Below are positions 24,301-32,676 of a stretch of 64,000 nt of DNA, piece by piece; position 1 is the stretch's first letter; each line of letters begins with the position of its first letter. This stretch comes from Arthrobacter sp. ES3-54. GTDB taxonomy: Bacteria; Actinomycetota; Actinomycetes; Actinomycetales; Micrococcaceae. A program made the position numbers and the translations under genes. Location of the stretch: NCBI RefSeq assembly GCF_029504395.1, contig NZ_JAQFIF010000005.1:1-64000 (forward strand), written 5' to 3'. Under the pieces are notes generated by a model, which was not told the DNA's origin, ran no database searches, and saw nothing but the letters and a program-made list of their open reading frames with translations.

Positions 24301-25333
24301 CCGCAACGTGGAAGCCTCGACAGTGCTGCTGATTCCGCGCATGACCACCGTGGGCGAAGGCGCGTTCCTGGCCGACGACACCATGGTGGCGTCCTACGAA
24401 CTCGACGGTGGCTGGATGCACATAGCCCCGGCCAAGATCGGCAAACGGTCCTTCCTGGGCAACTCGGGCATGACGGCGGCCGGGCGCAACGTGCCCAAGA
24501 ATTCCCTCGTCGCGGTCTTGTCCGCGACGCCGGCCAAGGCAAAGTCCGGCACATCGTGGCTCGGCAGCCCGCCCGTGCGGCTGCGGCGCACCGCCATCGC
24601 CTCGGACGACACGCGGACCTACCAGCCGCCCCGGAAGCTGAAGGTCGCGCGCGCCCTGTGGGAGCTGTGCCGCTTCGTCCCGGTCATGCTGACGGTCGCA
24701 ATCGCCGTCGGCGTCATGCTCGCGTTCGACGCGATGGCGACCCTCTTCAACTACGGAATCGCCGCTCTCCTGAGCGGGGTGGTGGTCCTGCTTGCCGGGG
24801 CCACGGCGGCGGGCAGTGCCGTAGTGGCCAAGTGGCTGCTGGTGGGCCGCATCCACCCCGGCGAGCACCCGCTGTGGAGCTCCTTCATTTGGCGGAACGA
24901 AGTGGTGGACACCTTCATTGAGATGGTCAGCGCCCCGTGGTTCGCGCGCGCTGCCACCGGGACACCGGCGCTCGTGTGGTGGCTGCGGGCACTCGGCGCG
25001 AAAATCGGTGCGGGAACCTGGTGCGAAAGCTACTGGCTGCCCGAGGCGGACCTTGTCACCCTCGGCAGGAACTCGACCGTCAACCGCGGGTGTGTCGTCC
25101 AGACCCATCTGTTCCATGACCGTGTCATGAGCATCGACACTGTTACTCTCGATGACGGAGCCACCATGGGGCCGCACGGCGTCATCCTGCCGCAGGCCAG
25201 GATCGGCAGCGGCGGCACGGTGGGGCCGGCGTCCCTCGTCATGCGGGGCGAAACCGTCCCTGCCGGGACGTACTGGATGGGCAATCCGGTCAGCCCGTGG
25301 GACGGGCCCGCACCGCCCGCCAGGCCCCTGTAG
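21353..25333 (+). CDS. Membrane-bound single-module NRPS of the Pls/PosA type
   Basis: The 1326-aa protein has an adenylation domain (about 30-510; motifs TSGSTGTPKGV, NTYGPTEAT, KLGGRRIELGEID, KTSGKVD), a carrier domain with phosphopantetheine Ser563 in GGGSLAA, and a C-terminal half with three pairs of hydrophobic segments (about 635-690, 855-930, 1105-1165) alternating with left-handed beta-helix-like soluble domains. This is the architecture of epsilon-poly-L-lysine synthetase, in which A-T is followed by a six-span membrane part with three tandem catalytic domains. An Asp in FDAS fits alpha-amino acid activation; a Glu shortly after could favour a basic residue. There is no thioesterase. 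Start GTG at 21353. The product is unknown. Confidence 0.85.
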   Translation: MTEQRLTPSEAPDAGTVQSLPATRATVYEPQLPGALSAPAERTLIDILRDTASRFPDASALDDGHRSLSYAQLMGDVRATARNLHLAGLGAGDKIGVRIPSGTNELYVSILAVMLVGAAYVPVDADDPDERAKLVFGEARVAGILRAGGKIVTDSNHPRPFPGARPPGPDDDAWVIFTSGSTGTPKGVAVQHRSAAAFVDAEARIFLQGDPVGPQDRVLAGLSVAFDASCEEMWLAWRHGACLVPAPRALVRTGMDLGPWLISHGITVVSTVPTLAALWPVESLESVRLLIFGGEACPPDLAERLAVEGREVWNTYGPTEATVVACAARLGAPGPVRIGLPLDGWDLAVVDADSLPVAEGEVGELIIGGVGLARYLDPVKDAEKYAPMPSLAWPRAYRSGDLVRYEAAGLIFQGRADEQVKLGGRRIELGEIDAALQSLPDVAGAAAAVQTTAAGNQILVGYLAAVSGRDIDLAAARELLGESLPAPLIPLLTLVDSLPTKTSGKVDRHALPWPLSGTGAAEAAGAPLNLPDDAQWIVEQWSAVLGSPVTSLDADFFAYGGGSLAAAQLVSALRVRYPTITVADIYATPRVGALVDEARQSLPEGGMIAAQERTVRPTARKSQAFQTLLGVPLHILVGMRWLTYLMAANNLLAAFAGFSAAPTISWWWVGASWLVFVSPAGRMLISVAAARLLLRNVVPGTYPRSGRVHLRLWLAEQIQDLAGAISLASAPWVPYYAKALGAKIGENVQLHSLPPVTGLLSLGAGSNIEPEVDLSGWWIDGDRVHIGAIRIGAGASVGARSTLMPGATVGAGAQVEPGSAVIGKVKAGQLVAGSPAERRGKARHSWPDSPPEHRLIGRLWFAGFAAASAVLALIPYVSAAVAAFVIFAFIQGSSSLPAALPGIVLSIPLAALAWFLTNLLLILATTRLLSVGLAEGYYRVRSRIGWQVWATERVLDLARDLLFPVYASLFTPVWLRLLGAKVGRNVEASTVLLIPRMTTVGEGAFLADDTMVASYELDGGWMHIAPAKIGKRSFLGNSGMTAAGRNVPKNSLVAVLSATPAKAKSGTSWLGSPPVRLRRTAIASDDTRTYQPPRKLKVARALWELCRFVPVMLTVAIAVGVMLAFDAMATLFNYGIAALLSGVVVLLAGATAAGSAVVAKWLLVGRIHPGEHPLWSSFIWRNEVVDTFIEMVSAPWFARAATGTPALVWWLRALGAKIGAGTWCESYWLPEADLVTLGRNSTVNRGCVVQTHLFHDRVMSIDTVTLDDGATMGPHGVILPQARIGSGGTVGPASLVMRGETVPAGTYWMGNPVSPWDGPAPPARPL

Positions 25334-25381
25334 GCCCGGCCTGCGCACGTCCACCAGCACCACAACCCGAAGGTCCGTTCA

Positions 25382-26803
25382 TTGAGCACCAGCGCACCAA
25401 GCAGCGGCGCCGCCACAGGCGGGGAAATCAGCCGGGAAATCAGCCGCGAGATCAGCCGGGCAACCGGCCCGGAAGCCGGCGCCCCGGACCCCTATATGCC
25501 GGGCCACGGGACCAATGCCTACCGCGTCACCCGGTATGAACTGAATCTGGACTACCGGGTCAGCAGCAACCGCCTTGCCGGGCACGCCGTCCTGCACGCC
25601 GTCACGCAGTTCCCGACGTCGGCGATCGTCCTGGACTTGGCCGGATTGCGGGCCACAAAGATCCAGCTCGACGGACGCCGGGTGCGCAGGTTCACCCAGC
25701 GGGCCGAGCAGCTCGTCATCTACCCCGATGGTCCGCTGCTCGCCAACGAGGCCTTCACGCTGGACATCCGCTACGAGGGCTACCCCGCGCCGCGCCGCGG
25801 CCTGTGGGGCGAAGTCGGCTGGGAAGAGCTCTCCGATGGTGTGCTGGTGGCCGGCCAGCCCAACGGCGCCGCCTCCTGGTTCCCCTGCAATGACCACCCG
25901 CGGGACAAGGCGAGCTACCTCATCACGGTGACCACCGACGCGAACTACCGGGCCGTGTGCAACGGCGTGCTGCTCTCCCGCACCAGCCGGGCCAGCCGCG
26001 AGACCTGGGTGTACGAGCAGGCCGAACCCATGGCCACCTACCTGGCAACGGTCCAGATCGGCCGTTACCAGCTCCTGACGCTCAATGCCGAGCGGCCGTC
26101 AGGGCACGTTCCGCAATATGTGGCAGTTCCCGCAGCGCTGGCGGCGGGCGCCCGGGCCGCCCTGGCCCGGCAGCCCGACATGATGCGGACCTTCACCAAC
26201 TGCTTTGGCCCGTATCCGTTCCCGGAGTACACCGTGGTGGTCACCGGCGACGTGCTGGAAATCCCGCTGGAAGCGCAGACACTGTCCATCCTGGGCCCAA
26301 ATCATTTGCGGCAGGACTGGGATTCGCAACGAATGATCGCCCACGAACTCGCCCACCAATGGTTCGGGAACTCGCTCACCACGGCGACGTGGAAGGACAT
26401 CTGGCTGCACGAGGGCTTCGCCTGCTACGCGGAATGGCTCTGGTCTGAAGAGGCCGGCATCATGTCGGTGGCGGGCCGCGCCCGCGCCGCCTGGCGCAAG
26501 CTCTCCGCTGCCCCGCAGGACCTGATGGTAGGCGACCCCGGCCCGGAGCTGATGTTTGACGACCGGGTCTACAAACGCGGAGCCCTGGCCCTGCACGCAC
26601 TGCGGGTTCGCTGCGGCGACCTCGCGTTCTTCGCCCTGCTGCACGACTGGACGGACCGCTTCCGCCACGGCACGGTGACCACTGCCGACTTCATCGTCGC
26701 GGCCGCTCACACGACCGGCCTCGACGCAGAGGCCCTGCTGCACCCCTGGCTGTTCGAACACGCCCTCCCGCCGCTCCCGCAGCCAGCACCGCCCCGACCC
26801 TGA
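25382..26803 (+). CDS. M1-family zinc metallopeptidase (short form)
   Basis: The 473-aa protein has the zinc site HELAH (321-325) with Glu344 in the HEGFA segment, the HExxH-x18-E pattern of M1 aminopeptidases. The exopeptidase motif GAMEN is replaced by PLEAQ, as in a divergent M1 branch, and the large C-terminal helical domain of PepN is absent. No signal peptide is seen. The first 30 residues repeat EISR three times and are probably disordered. The TTG start at 25382 follows GAAGG. It lies 48 bp after the NRPS gene on the same strand and may be cotranscribed. It could trim or degrade the NRPS product. Confidence 0.88.
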   Translation: MSTSAPSSGAATGGEISREISREISRATGPEAGAPDPYMPGHGTNAYRVTRYELNLDYRVSSNRLAGHAVLHAVTQFPTSAIVLDLAGLRATKIQLDGRRVRRFTQRAEQLVIYPDGPLLANEAFTLDIRYEGYPAPRRGLWGEVGWEELSDGVLVAGQPNGAASWFPCNDHPRDKASYLITVTTDANYRAVCNGVLLSRTSRASRETWVYEQAEPMATYLATVQIGRYQLLTLNAERPSGHVPQYVAVPAALAAGARAALARQPDMMRTFTNCFGPYPFPEYTVVVTGDVLEIPLEAQTLSILGPNHLRQDWDSQRMIAHELAHQWFGNSLTTATWKDIWLHEGFACYAEWLWSEEAGIMSVAGRARAAWRKLSAAPQDLMVGDPGPELMFDDRVYKRGALALHALRVRCGDLAFFALLHDWTDRFRHGTVTTADFIVAAAHTTGLDAEALLHPWLFEHALPPLPQPAPPRP

Positions 26804-26828
26804 GGGAAGGACTGCTCTGACGAACGCG

Positions 26829-27599
26829 CTAGGGCAGGACCGCGACGGCGACGGCGGCCACGAGATCCGCGGGCAGTCCTGTCTCTGCCGGCGCCAGGTC
26901 CCGGAGCCCGGCACGGCCGTCCACGTTCGTGCCCAGCACGTCGAGGGTGTCCGGGGCCGTCTGCAGCCCCGTGCCCAGCATCTTGAGCCATGCCTCTTTG
27001 CGCGCCCACAGCCGTGCCCGGCCCCGCAGCAGGGAGATGCCGTCCAGCCCGGCGAGGTGGAGTTGCTCCGCCGCGGTCAACACGACGTCGTCGAACCCAT
27101 CGAAGTCCGCCCGGGCCGGATCCTCGACGTCGATGCCCAGGCGCTGGCCCGGTTCCGGGTCCACGAGCCCGGCCAGAAGTGTCCAGCCGGCAGCGCGGGA
27201 CAGGCTCAGCAACAGCGGCACGGCCTCGCCCCGGAGCCGGTAGCCGGGCTTGCCGTGGGAGATGTCCGCGCCGGTGCCGCAGCGTGGACAGCTGTACCAG
27301 GCGGTGAGGTCCGACGCCGGGACGCCGAGAAGGCCGGCGGCGAACCGCCGCTGCGCGAGCCGTCCGGCGAGGAACTCCTGCCGGGTCCGCGGGGTCATGG
27401 CCCGGGCCCGCTCGAGCTCGGCCCCGTCCAGCAGGGAACGCGAGTCGCGTTCCAGCTCGGACGCAGAGGCGGTTTCCGCCCCGGGCCCCGGCACACTGGG
27501 ATCTCCGGGCACACCGGGGACCCCAGGAGCCCCGGGAACGCCGGGAGCCCCGGGAACGCCAAAGGGCGGGCAGGCACGCACAACCAGGTGTGATGCCAT
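26829..27599 (-). CDS. 4'-phosphopantetheinyl transferase, Sfp-like
   Basis: Transfers phosphopantetheine from CoA to carrier domains. The 256-aa protein shows the Sfp signatures GIDVED (magnesium-binding acids) and WARKEAWLK, plus a CPRCG...HGKP segment. Residues 14-40 form a collagen-like Gly-Pro-Val/Ala repeat, encoded by GC-rich repeats at 27480-27565 and unlike other transferases. ATG at 27599 has AAAGGGG upstream. It lies 44 bp after pheT on the same strand and converges with the M1 gene. The nearby NRPS carrier domain is the obvious substrate candidate. Confidence 0.88.
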   Translation of the reverse strand: MASHLVVRACPPFGVPGAPGVPGAPGVPGVPGDPSVPGPGAETASASELERDSRSLLDGAELERARAMTPRTRQEFLAGRLAQRRFAAGLLGVPASDLTAWYSCPRCGTGADISHGKPGYRLRGEAVPLLLSLSRAAGWTLLAGLVDPEPGQRLGIDVEDPARADFDGFDDVVLTAAEQLHLAGLDGISLLRGRARLWARKEAWLKMLGTGLQTAPDTLDVLGTNVDGRAGLRDLAPAETGLPADLVAAVAVAVLP

Positions 27600-27643
27600 G
27601 ACCCGCCCCTTTCAGCTCATCAGCGCTGTCGCCAGCGCAGTTC

Positions 27644-30187
27644 TCAGCGCTGTACCGCTCCGAAGCGTTCGTGGGCAGCGGCAACGGCACCTTCACGCGC
27701 TGCTGAGGCCTCGTCAGCCGTCAGGGTGCGGTCGTTGGCGCGGAAGCGCAGGCTGAACGCCAGCGACTTCTTGCCCTCCTCGATGCCCTTGCCCGCGTAG
27801 ACGTCGAACAGGGCGACGTCTTCGAGCAGCTCGCCTGCGCCTTCACGCAGGGCGGTGAGCACCTCTTCCGCCGGGACGTCCTGCGGCACCACGAGGGCCA
27901 CGTCCTGGGTGGCCACGGGGTACGTCGAGATGTGCCGCGCCACGATCACGTCGGCAGCAGCCTCGAAGAGGGCGTCGGCGTTCAGTTCCAGCGCCACGGA
28001 ACGGGCCGGCATGTCATGTGCCGCCAGCAGCTTCGGGTGCAGCTCGCCGGCGTAGCCCACTACTTCGCCGGTGCGCAGCTCAAGCTGTGCTGCCCGGCCC
28101 GGGTGGAAGGCCTGGTGCCGGCCCTGCGCGACCAGGAGTTCGACGCCGAGCACGTCGCCGGCGATCCGGGCGATGTCCACCGCATCCGCCCAGTCCCAGG
28201 CCCGCGGGGTGTGGCCCGGGGCGACGGGCGAGTCGTGCCCCGTGAGCACGGCGGCGAGGTGCAGCGGCTGGTCCGGGACGCCGTCGTACAGGCCGTCCAG
28301 TACCTCGTCGCTGGGCTTGACGCCGAGCGACGGGATCGTGGCGGTGCCAAGCTGGTCGCCAGGCAGGAACACGAGCCCGGCCTCGAAGAGGGCGAGGTCG
28401 CGGAAGCCGCGGGAGTGGTTGCGCTTGGCAACCTCGATCAGGCCCGGCAGGATGGAAGTCCGCAGGAAACCGTGCTCCTCGCTGATCGGGTTGGCCAGCT
28501 TGAGGGCCTTGCGCTCCGTGCCCTCGGTGGGGACGCCAAAGGTGTCATTGGCGGCCTTGGAGACGAACGGGTAGGCCAGCACCTCGGTGAGTCCGGCGTC
28601 GGCGAGGGCCTGGATCAGGCGGCGGCGCTGCTGCTGGATGCGGGTCAGGCCACGGCCGGGGGGCGCCACCGGCAGGGTCGCCGGGATCTGGTCGTAGCCG
28701 ACCAGACGGGCGATTTCCTCGGTGAGGTCGTCCTTGGTCTCGAGGTCGTGGCGCCAGCTCGGGGCGGTCACCGTGTAGCCGTTGCCTCCCATGGCAACGA
28801 CGGCGCCGAGGTCTTCGAGCGAGGTCAGGATCTGCTCTTCGGTGAAGTCGATCCCGATCCGGGCCGCCGCGTACTCTGCGGGCAGTTCGATGGTGACGGC
28901 GTCCGGCGCGGTCCCGACGTCGGTCCCGGCCTCGTCGGCCGTTCCGCCGGCGAGTTCGACCAGCAGGTCCACCACGCGCTGGGCGGCGACATCGGCCACC
29001 TGCCAGTCCACGCCGCGTTCGAAGCGTTTTGACGCCTCGGACGGCAGCTTGTGGCGGCGGCGGGCGCGTGCGATCGAGACCTCGTCGAAGTGCGCGGCCT
29101 CAACCAGGACGTTCGTGGTGGCGTCCGACACCTCGGTGTGGGCGCCGCCCATGACGCCGGCGATTCCGATGGGCCCGGATTCGTCCGTGATCAGCAGATC
29201 CTCGACGTCGAGGGTGCGCTCCTTGTCGTCCAGGGTGGTGATCTTCTCCCCTGCGGTGGCGCGCCGGACGACGATGTCGCCGGCCAGCTTGTCCAGGTCA
29301 TAACAGTGGTTCGGCTGCCCGAGCTCGAGCATGACGTAGTTGGAGATGTCCACCGGCAGGGAGATGGACCGGATGCCGGCGAGCCGGAGCCGGGAGGCCA
29401 TCCACGGCGGGGTGGGCCGGGTGGCATCTACTCCGCGCACGGTGCGGGCCACAAAACGGTCGCAGCCGGGCGTGCCGTAGATGGGGGCGTCATCGTTGAG
29501 CTTGACGCCGTAGCCGCCGGACAGCGCCTCGGGGACCTGGACCTTGGACGCCGGGTCGGTGAACACGGTGCCGGTGGCGTGCGCGTATTCACGGGCCACA
29601 CCGCGGATGGAGAAGCAGTAGCTGCGGTCAGGGGTGACGTTGATTTCCGCGGCCTGGTCGTAGAGGCCCAGCAGTTCCATGGCGTCGGTGCCCAGTTCCG
29701 GGTCGAGGCCGATCCGGGACAGCACCAGGATGCCGTCGTGGTCCTCACCGATGCCGAGTTCCCGGACGGAGGCGATCATGCCCGCCGAGAGGTGCCCGTA
29801 GGTCTTGCGCGCGGAGATGTGGAAGTCGCCCGGCAGCACGGCGCCCGGGAGGGTCACCACCACCTTGTCGCCCTCCACGAAGTTGTGGGCGCCGCAGATG
29901 ATGCCCTGGACGCCTGAGGGATCGATGCCGTCCCCGGTCAGGGTCTGCTGCTGGCCCTCGGGGACAACCCGGACCTGGCACCAGTTGATGGTCTTGCCGT
30001 TGGTCTGGGGTTCCTTGACGATGCTGAGCACCTGGCCCACCACGATCGGACCCTGGACGGAATCCGTGGGGCGGTGGACTGCTTCTTCTTCGAGCCCGAC
30101 CTTGACGAGCTCGGCCATGACGTCTTCGGCCGTTGCTTCGGCCGGTACCTGCGCGAATTCGCGCAGCCAGGAAAGTGGGATACGCAC
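27644..30187 (-). CDS. pheT: Phenylalanyl-tRNA synthetase beta subunit
   Basis: Large subunit of the alpha2-beta2 enzyme. The 847-aa protein has the N-terminal EMAP-like tRNA-binding fold (about 40-150), B3/B4 editing region, B5 domain, and a C-terminal ferredoxin-fold anticodon-binding domain (YPVATQDVALVV onward). The start is GTG at 30187, 2 bp after the pheS stop, so the subunits are coupled. No terminator was seen before the phosphopantetheinyl transferase gene. Confidence 0.97.
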   Translation of the reverse strand: MRIPLSWLREFAQVPAEATAEDVMAELVKVGLEEEAVHRPTDSVQGPIVVGQVLSIVKEPQTNGKTINWCQVRVVPEGQQQTLTGDGIDPSGVQGIICGAHNFVEGDKVVVTLPGAVLPGDFHISARKTYGHLSAGMIASVRELGIGEDHDGILVLSRIGLDPELGTDAMELLGLYDQAAEINVTPDRSYCFSIRGVAREYAHATGTVFTDPASKVQVPEALSGGYGVKLNDDAPIYGTPGCDRFVARTVRGVDATRPTPPWMASRLRLAGIRSISLPVDISNYVMLELGQPNHCYDLDKLAGDIVVRRATAGEKITTLDDKERTLDVEDLLITDESGPIGIAGVMGGAHTEVSDATTNVLVEAAHFDEVSIARARRRHKLPSEASKRFERGVDWQVADVAAQRVVDLLVELAGGTADEAGTDVGTAPDAVTIELPAEYAAARIGIDFTEEQILTSLEDLGAVVAMGGNGYTVTAPSWRHDLETKDDLTEEIARLVGYDQIPATLPVAPPGRGLTRIQQQRRRLIQALADAGLTEVLAYPFVSKAANDTFGVPTEGTERKALKLANPISEEHGFLRTSILPGLIEVAKRNHSRGFRDLALFEAGLVFLPGDQLGTATIPSLGVKPSDEVLDGLYDGVPDQPLHLAAVLTGHDSPVAPGHTPRAWDWADAVDIARIAGDVLGVELLVAQGRHQAFHPGRAAQLELRTGEVVGYAGELHPKLLAAHDMPARSVALELNADALFEAAADVIVARHISTYPVATQDVALVVPQDVPAEEVLTALREGAGELLEDVALFDVYAGKGIEEGKKSLAFSLRFRANDRTLTADEASAAREGAVAAAHERFGAVQR

Positions 30188-30189
30188 TG

Positions 30190-31251
30190 TTAGATCTCCA
30201 TCCCGAAGTGCTCGCTGAAACGTACGTCGCCTTCAATCATGTCGCGCATGTCGCCAACCTCGTTGCGGAACATGAGGGTGCGTTCGATGCCCATGCCGAA
30301 GGCAAAGCCTGAATAGACTTCCGGGTCGATGCCTGCGGCGCGCAGGACGTTGGCGTTGACCATGCCGCAGCCGCCCCACTCGATCCAGCTGGGGCCGCCC
30401 TTGGCGCCCGGGTGCCAGATGTCGAGCTCCGCGGACGGCTCGGTGAACGGGAAATAGTTGGGGCGCAGCCGGATCTGGGCTTCCGCGCCGAACATCTGGC
30501 GTGCGAAGTGCTCCAGGGTGCCGCGGAGATCTGCCATGCTCAGCTTCTTGTCAATGGCCAGACCCTCGAACTGGTGGAACACCGGCGTGTGCGTCGCGTC
30601 GAGCTCGTCCGTGCGGAACACCTTGCCAGGGCACAGCACGTAGATGGGCAGCTCCCGTTCCAGCATGGAGCGGACCTGCACCGGCGAGGTGTGCGTGCGC
30701 ATGAGCAGGTGGGCCTCGGGCGGCTCAACGAAGAACGTATCCTGCATGTCGCGGGCGGGGTGGTCCGGCTTGAAGTTCAGGGCATCGAAGTTGAACCACT
30801 CGGACTCGACCTCGGGCCCCTCGGCGATTTCCCAACCCATGCCGACAAAGATGTCCGCCACGCGGTCCTGCAGCGTGGACAGCGGGTGGCGTGCACCGGC
30901 CCGGCGCCGGCGCGGGGCCGCGGTGACATCCACGGTCTCTTCGACGAGGATCCGCGCGTCGTTCTCGGCCTCGAGCGCCACCGTGCGGTCCGCGAGCGCC
31001 TTGTTGACGCGTCCCCGGGAGGCGCCCATGAGCTTGCCGGCGGCGGCCTTCTGGTCCTTGGGGAGCGCGCCGATCTCACGGTTGGCAAGGCTCAACGCGG
31101 ACTTTTCGCCCGTGTGCGCGAGGCGCACTGCCTTGAGTTCATCGAGGGTCGCGGCAGCGGCGATGGCGGCAACGGCCAGGTCTACGGCGGCGGTAATGGC
31201 GGCTTCATCCAGAGGGTTCGGGACGGCGGCGCCCGGCAAAGTTTCAGTCAT
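30190..31251 (-). CDS. pheS: Phenylalanyl-tRNA synthetase alpha subunit
   Basis: Catalytic class II subunit for charging tRNA-Phe. The 353-aa protein has an N-terminal coiled-coil (about 15-110) and the class II motifs, including the motif-3 region GIERTLMFR and the active-site stretch [13 protein letters not shown] at 31251 has only a weak ribosome site. A 10-codon upstream ORF (31280-31248) ends in a TGA overlapping this ATG. Confidence 0.97.
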   Translation of the reverse strand: MTETLPGAAVPNPLDEAAITAAVDLAVAAIAAAATLDELKAVRLAHTGEKSALSLANREIGALPKDQKAAAGKLMGASRGRVNKALADRTVALEAENDARILVEETVDVTAAPRRRRAGARHPLSTLQDRVADIFVGMGWEIAEGPEVESEWFNFDALNFKPDHPARDMQDTFFVEPPEAHLLMRTHTSPVQVRSMLERELPIYVLCPGKVFRTDELDATHTPVFHQFEGLAIDKKLSMADLRGTLEHFARQMFGAEAQIRLRPNYFPFTEPSAELDIWHPGAKGGPSWIEWGGCGMVNANVLRAAGIDPEVYSGFAFGMGIERTLMFRNEVGDMRDMIEGDVRFSEHFGMEI

Positions 31252-31349
31252 CTACTGTTCTTAGCTACGAGTCGGATCATGCCGACAGCACACGGCACGG
31301 GCACAGGGCACGGCGCGGGTTCTCGGCAAGGCTTATGGTCACTGTCCCC

Positions 31350-31381
31350 AGTCTAGTAGACGGCCGTCGGCCGCCAGTCAA
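31350..31381 (-). promoter_or_regulatory. pheST promoter candidate
   Basis: The minus strand has TTGACT (31376-31381) as a near-consensus -35. The -10 could be TACTAG (31353-31358, 17-bp spacing) or TAGACT (31350-31355, 20-bp spacing). The leader would be about 95 nt. No T-box or phenylalanine-rich leader peptide was found. Confidence 0.5.
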
Positions 31382-31540
31382 TCGCCAGTCGAACGTCAGG
31401 CGTTCGTGACGCTTCGCCCCCGCGCCCCCAGGACGTTGAACCTGGACGTTGAACACGAGCGCTGAACCCCAAGGCATCCCCGGGCGCACCCGGACGCCGG
31501 ACCCCTGACCGCCGGGCACACGCCCGGCTAGCATGGCCTC

Positions 31541-32035
31541 ATGACGTCCGGACAACGGCTGCGCCAGATCGCCAACTTGCTGAACGGGTCCACCCTCCTG
31601 GGCCTGCTGCTGGCAGCCTGCGCCCGGACGAACGTCAGCTCCGGTCCGCGGGGACTGCTGATTGCGAGCCGCTACCGCTGGCGGCTTCCGTTTGCCGCGG
31701 CCTTCACGGTGGGCAACGTGATCCTGTTCCGCGCCGGCCCCGAATCCGCCGGCGCCAACCCGGCACTGCTCGGCCATGAGGAGCGGCACAGCACCCAGTA
31801 CGCCTGGTGCCTTGGCTGGCCCTTCCTCCCGCTGTACTTCATCGCCGCGGGCTGGTCCCTCTGGCGGACGGGCAACCCGGGCAGCGCCAACTTCTTCGAG
31901 CGCCACGCCGGACTCGAAGCAGGCGGCTACCCCCGGCCGGGTATGCCGGCCATGCCCGGGGCCGCTCCGCCCGGGACCGCCCCGTGGACGCACCGAAGAA
32001 TCGGCGCGGCTCCCCCCAACCGATATGAGGCCTGA
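31541..32035 (+). CDS. Conserved small protein with HEERH motif, function unknown
   Basis: The 164-aa protein is not assigned to a known family. It starts with a basic stretch and a hydrophobic segment (12-26) ending in LAAC, which looks like a lipobox but may be chance. Positions 79-83 read HEERH, a HExxH pattern, inside a GHEERHSTQY helix followed by a hydrophobic span (about 88-107). The last 35 residues are Pro/Gly/Ala-rich. It precedes the SIMPL gene by 1 bp, so the two form an operon. A cell-envelope role is a guess. Confidence 0.7.
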   Translation: MTSGQRLRQIANLLNGSTLLGLLLAACARTNVSSGPRGLLIASRYRWRLPFAAAFTVGNVILFRAGPESAGANPALLGHEERHSTQYAWCLGWPFLPLYFIAAGWSLWRTGNPGSANFFERHAGLEAGGYPRPGMPAMPGAAPPGTAPWTHRRIGAAPPNRYEA

Positions 32036-32036
32036 C

Positions 32037-32675
32037 ATGACAGAGACCCCCAGAAGCATCTCGGTCACAGGAACCGGCAGCGCCGAGGCGGTACCGGACC
32101 TGCTGACCTTGTCGATCGGCGTTGAATGCCGCCGGGACACCGTGGCCGAGGCCTACAGCGAGGCAGGAACACGGTCGGCGGCCATCACGGCGGAGCTCCG
32201 GCAACATGGAGTGGACAACACTGACATGTCCACGTCCGGGCTGAACGTCCGGGCCGAGCTGAACTGGCAGGATGGCCGCGGCCAGACCGTGACCGGCTAC
32301 CTGGCCTCCAACACGCTCACCGTCAGGATCCGCGCGGTGTCCGCGTCCTCACAGATCCTTGCCGGCGCCGTTGCGGCCGGCGGCGACTCCGTTCGGCTGA
32401 ACGGACTGAGCCTCGGCTTCGCGGACCCCGCCGCCGTCGAGGCCCGGGCCCGGGAGGCCGCCTGGCAGGACGCCCGCACCACCGCCGCGCACTACGCCGC
32501 GCTCTCCGGGGCCAGCCTGGGCAGGGTCCTTTCCCTCACCCAGCACACCGGTTTCCAGGCGCCGATCCCGGTGGCGAAGATGCAGCGCGCGGTGGCGGCT
32601 GACGCGCTCACCGTTGAGGCCGGCGAGTCGAGCGTCACCGCCACGATCGGCGTCGTCTGGGAACTGCTCAACTAA
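32037..32675 (+). CDS. SIMPL-domain (DUF541) protein
   Basis: The 212-aa protein consists of one SIMPL domain: the N-terminal SISVTGTGSAEAVPD strand, the LTLSIGVECR segment and the characteristic central region. Related proteins are periplasmic or surface proteins of unclear role; this one lacks a signal peptide and is probably cytoplasmic. ATG at 32037 is preceded by GAGG and lies 1 bp after the upstream gene. It is followed by a 12-bp tandem repeat array. Confidence 0.88.
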   Translation: MTETPRSISVTGTGSAEAVPDLLTLSIGVECRRDTVAEAYSEAGTRSAAITAELRQHGVDNTDMSTSGLNVRAELNWQDGRGQTVTGYLASNTLTVRIRAVSASSQILAGAVAAGGDSVRLNGLSLGFADPAAVEARAREAAWQDARTTAAHYAALSGASLGRVLSLTQHTGFQAPIPVAKMQRAVAADALTVEAGESSVTATIGVVWELLN

Positions 32676-32676
32676 T

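Noticed and set aside
21284-25363. Two minus-strand frames of over 500 codons within the NRPS gene
   Set aside because: They are rich in Arg, Gly, Pro and Gln without domains, typical of antisense reading of a GC-rich gene.
31252-31400. T-box or phenylalanine attenuator upstream of pheS
   Set aside because: No T-box core sequence, no terminator hairpin with T-run and no Phe-rich leader peptide were seen.
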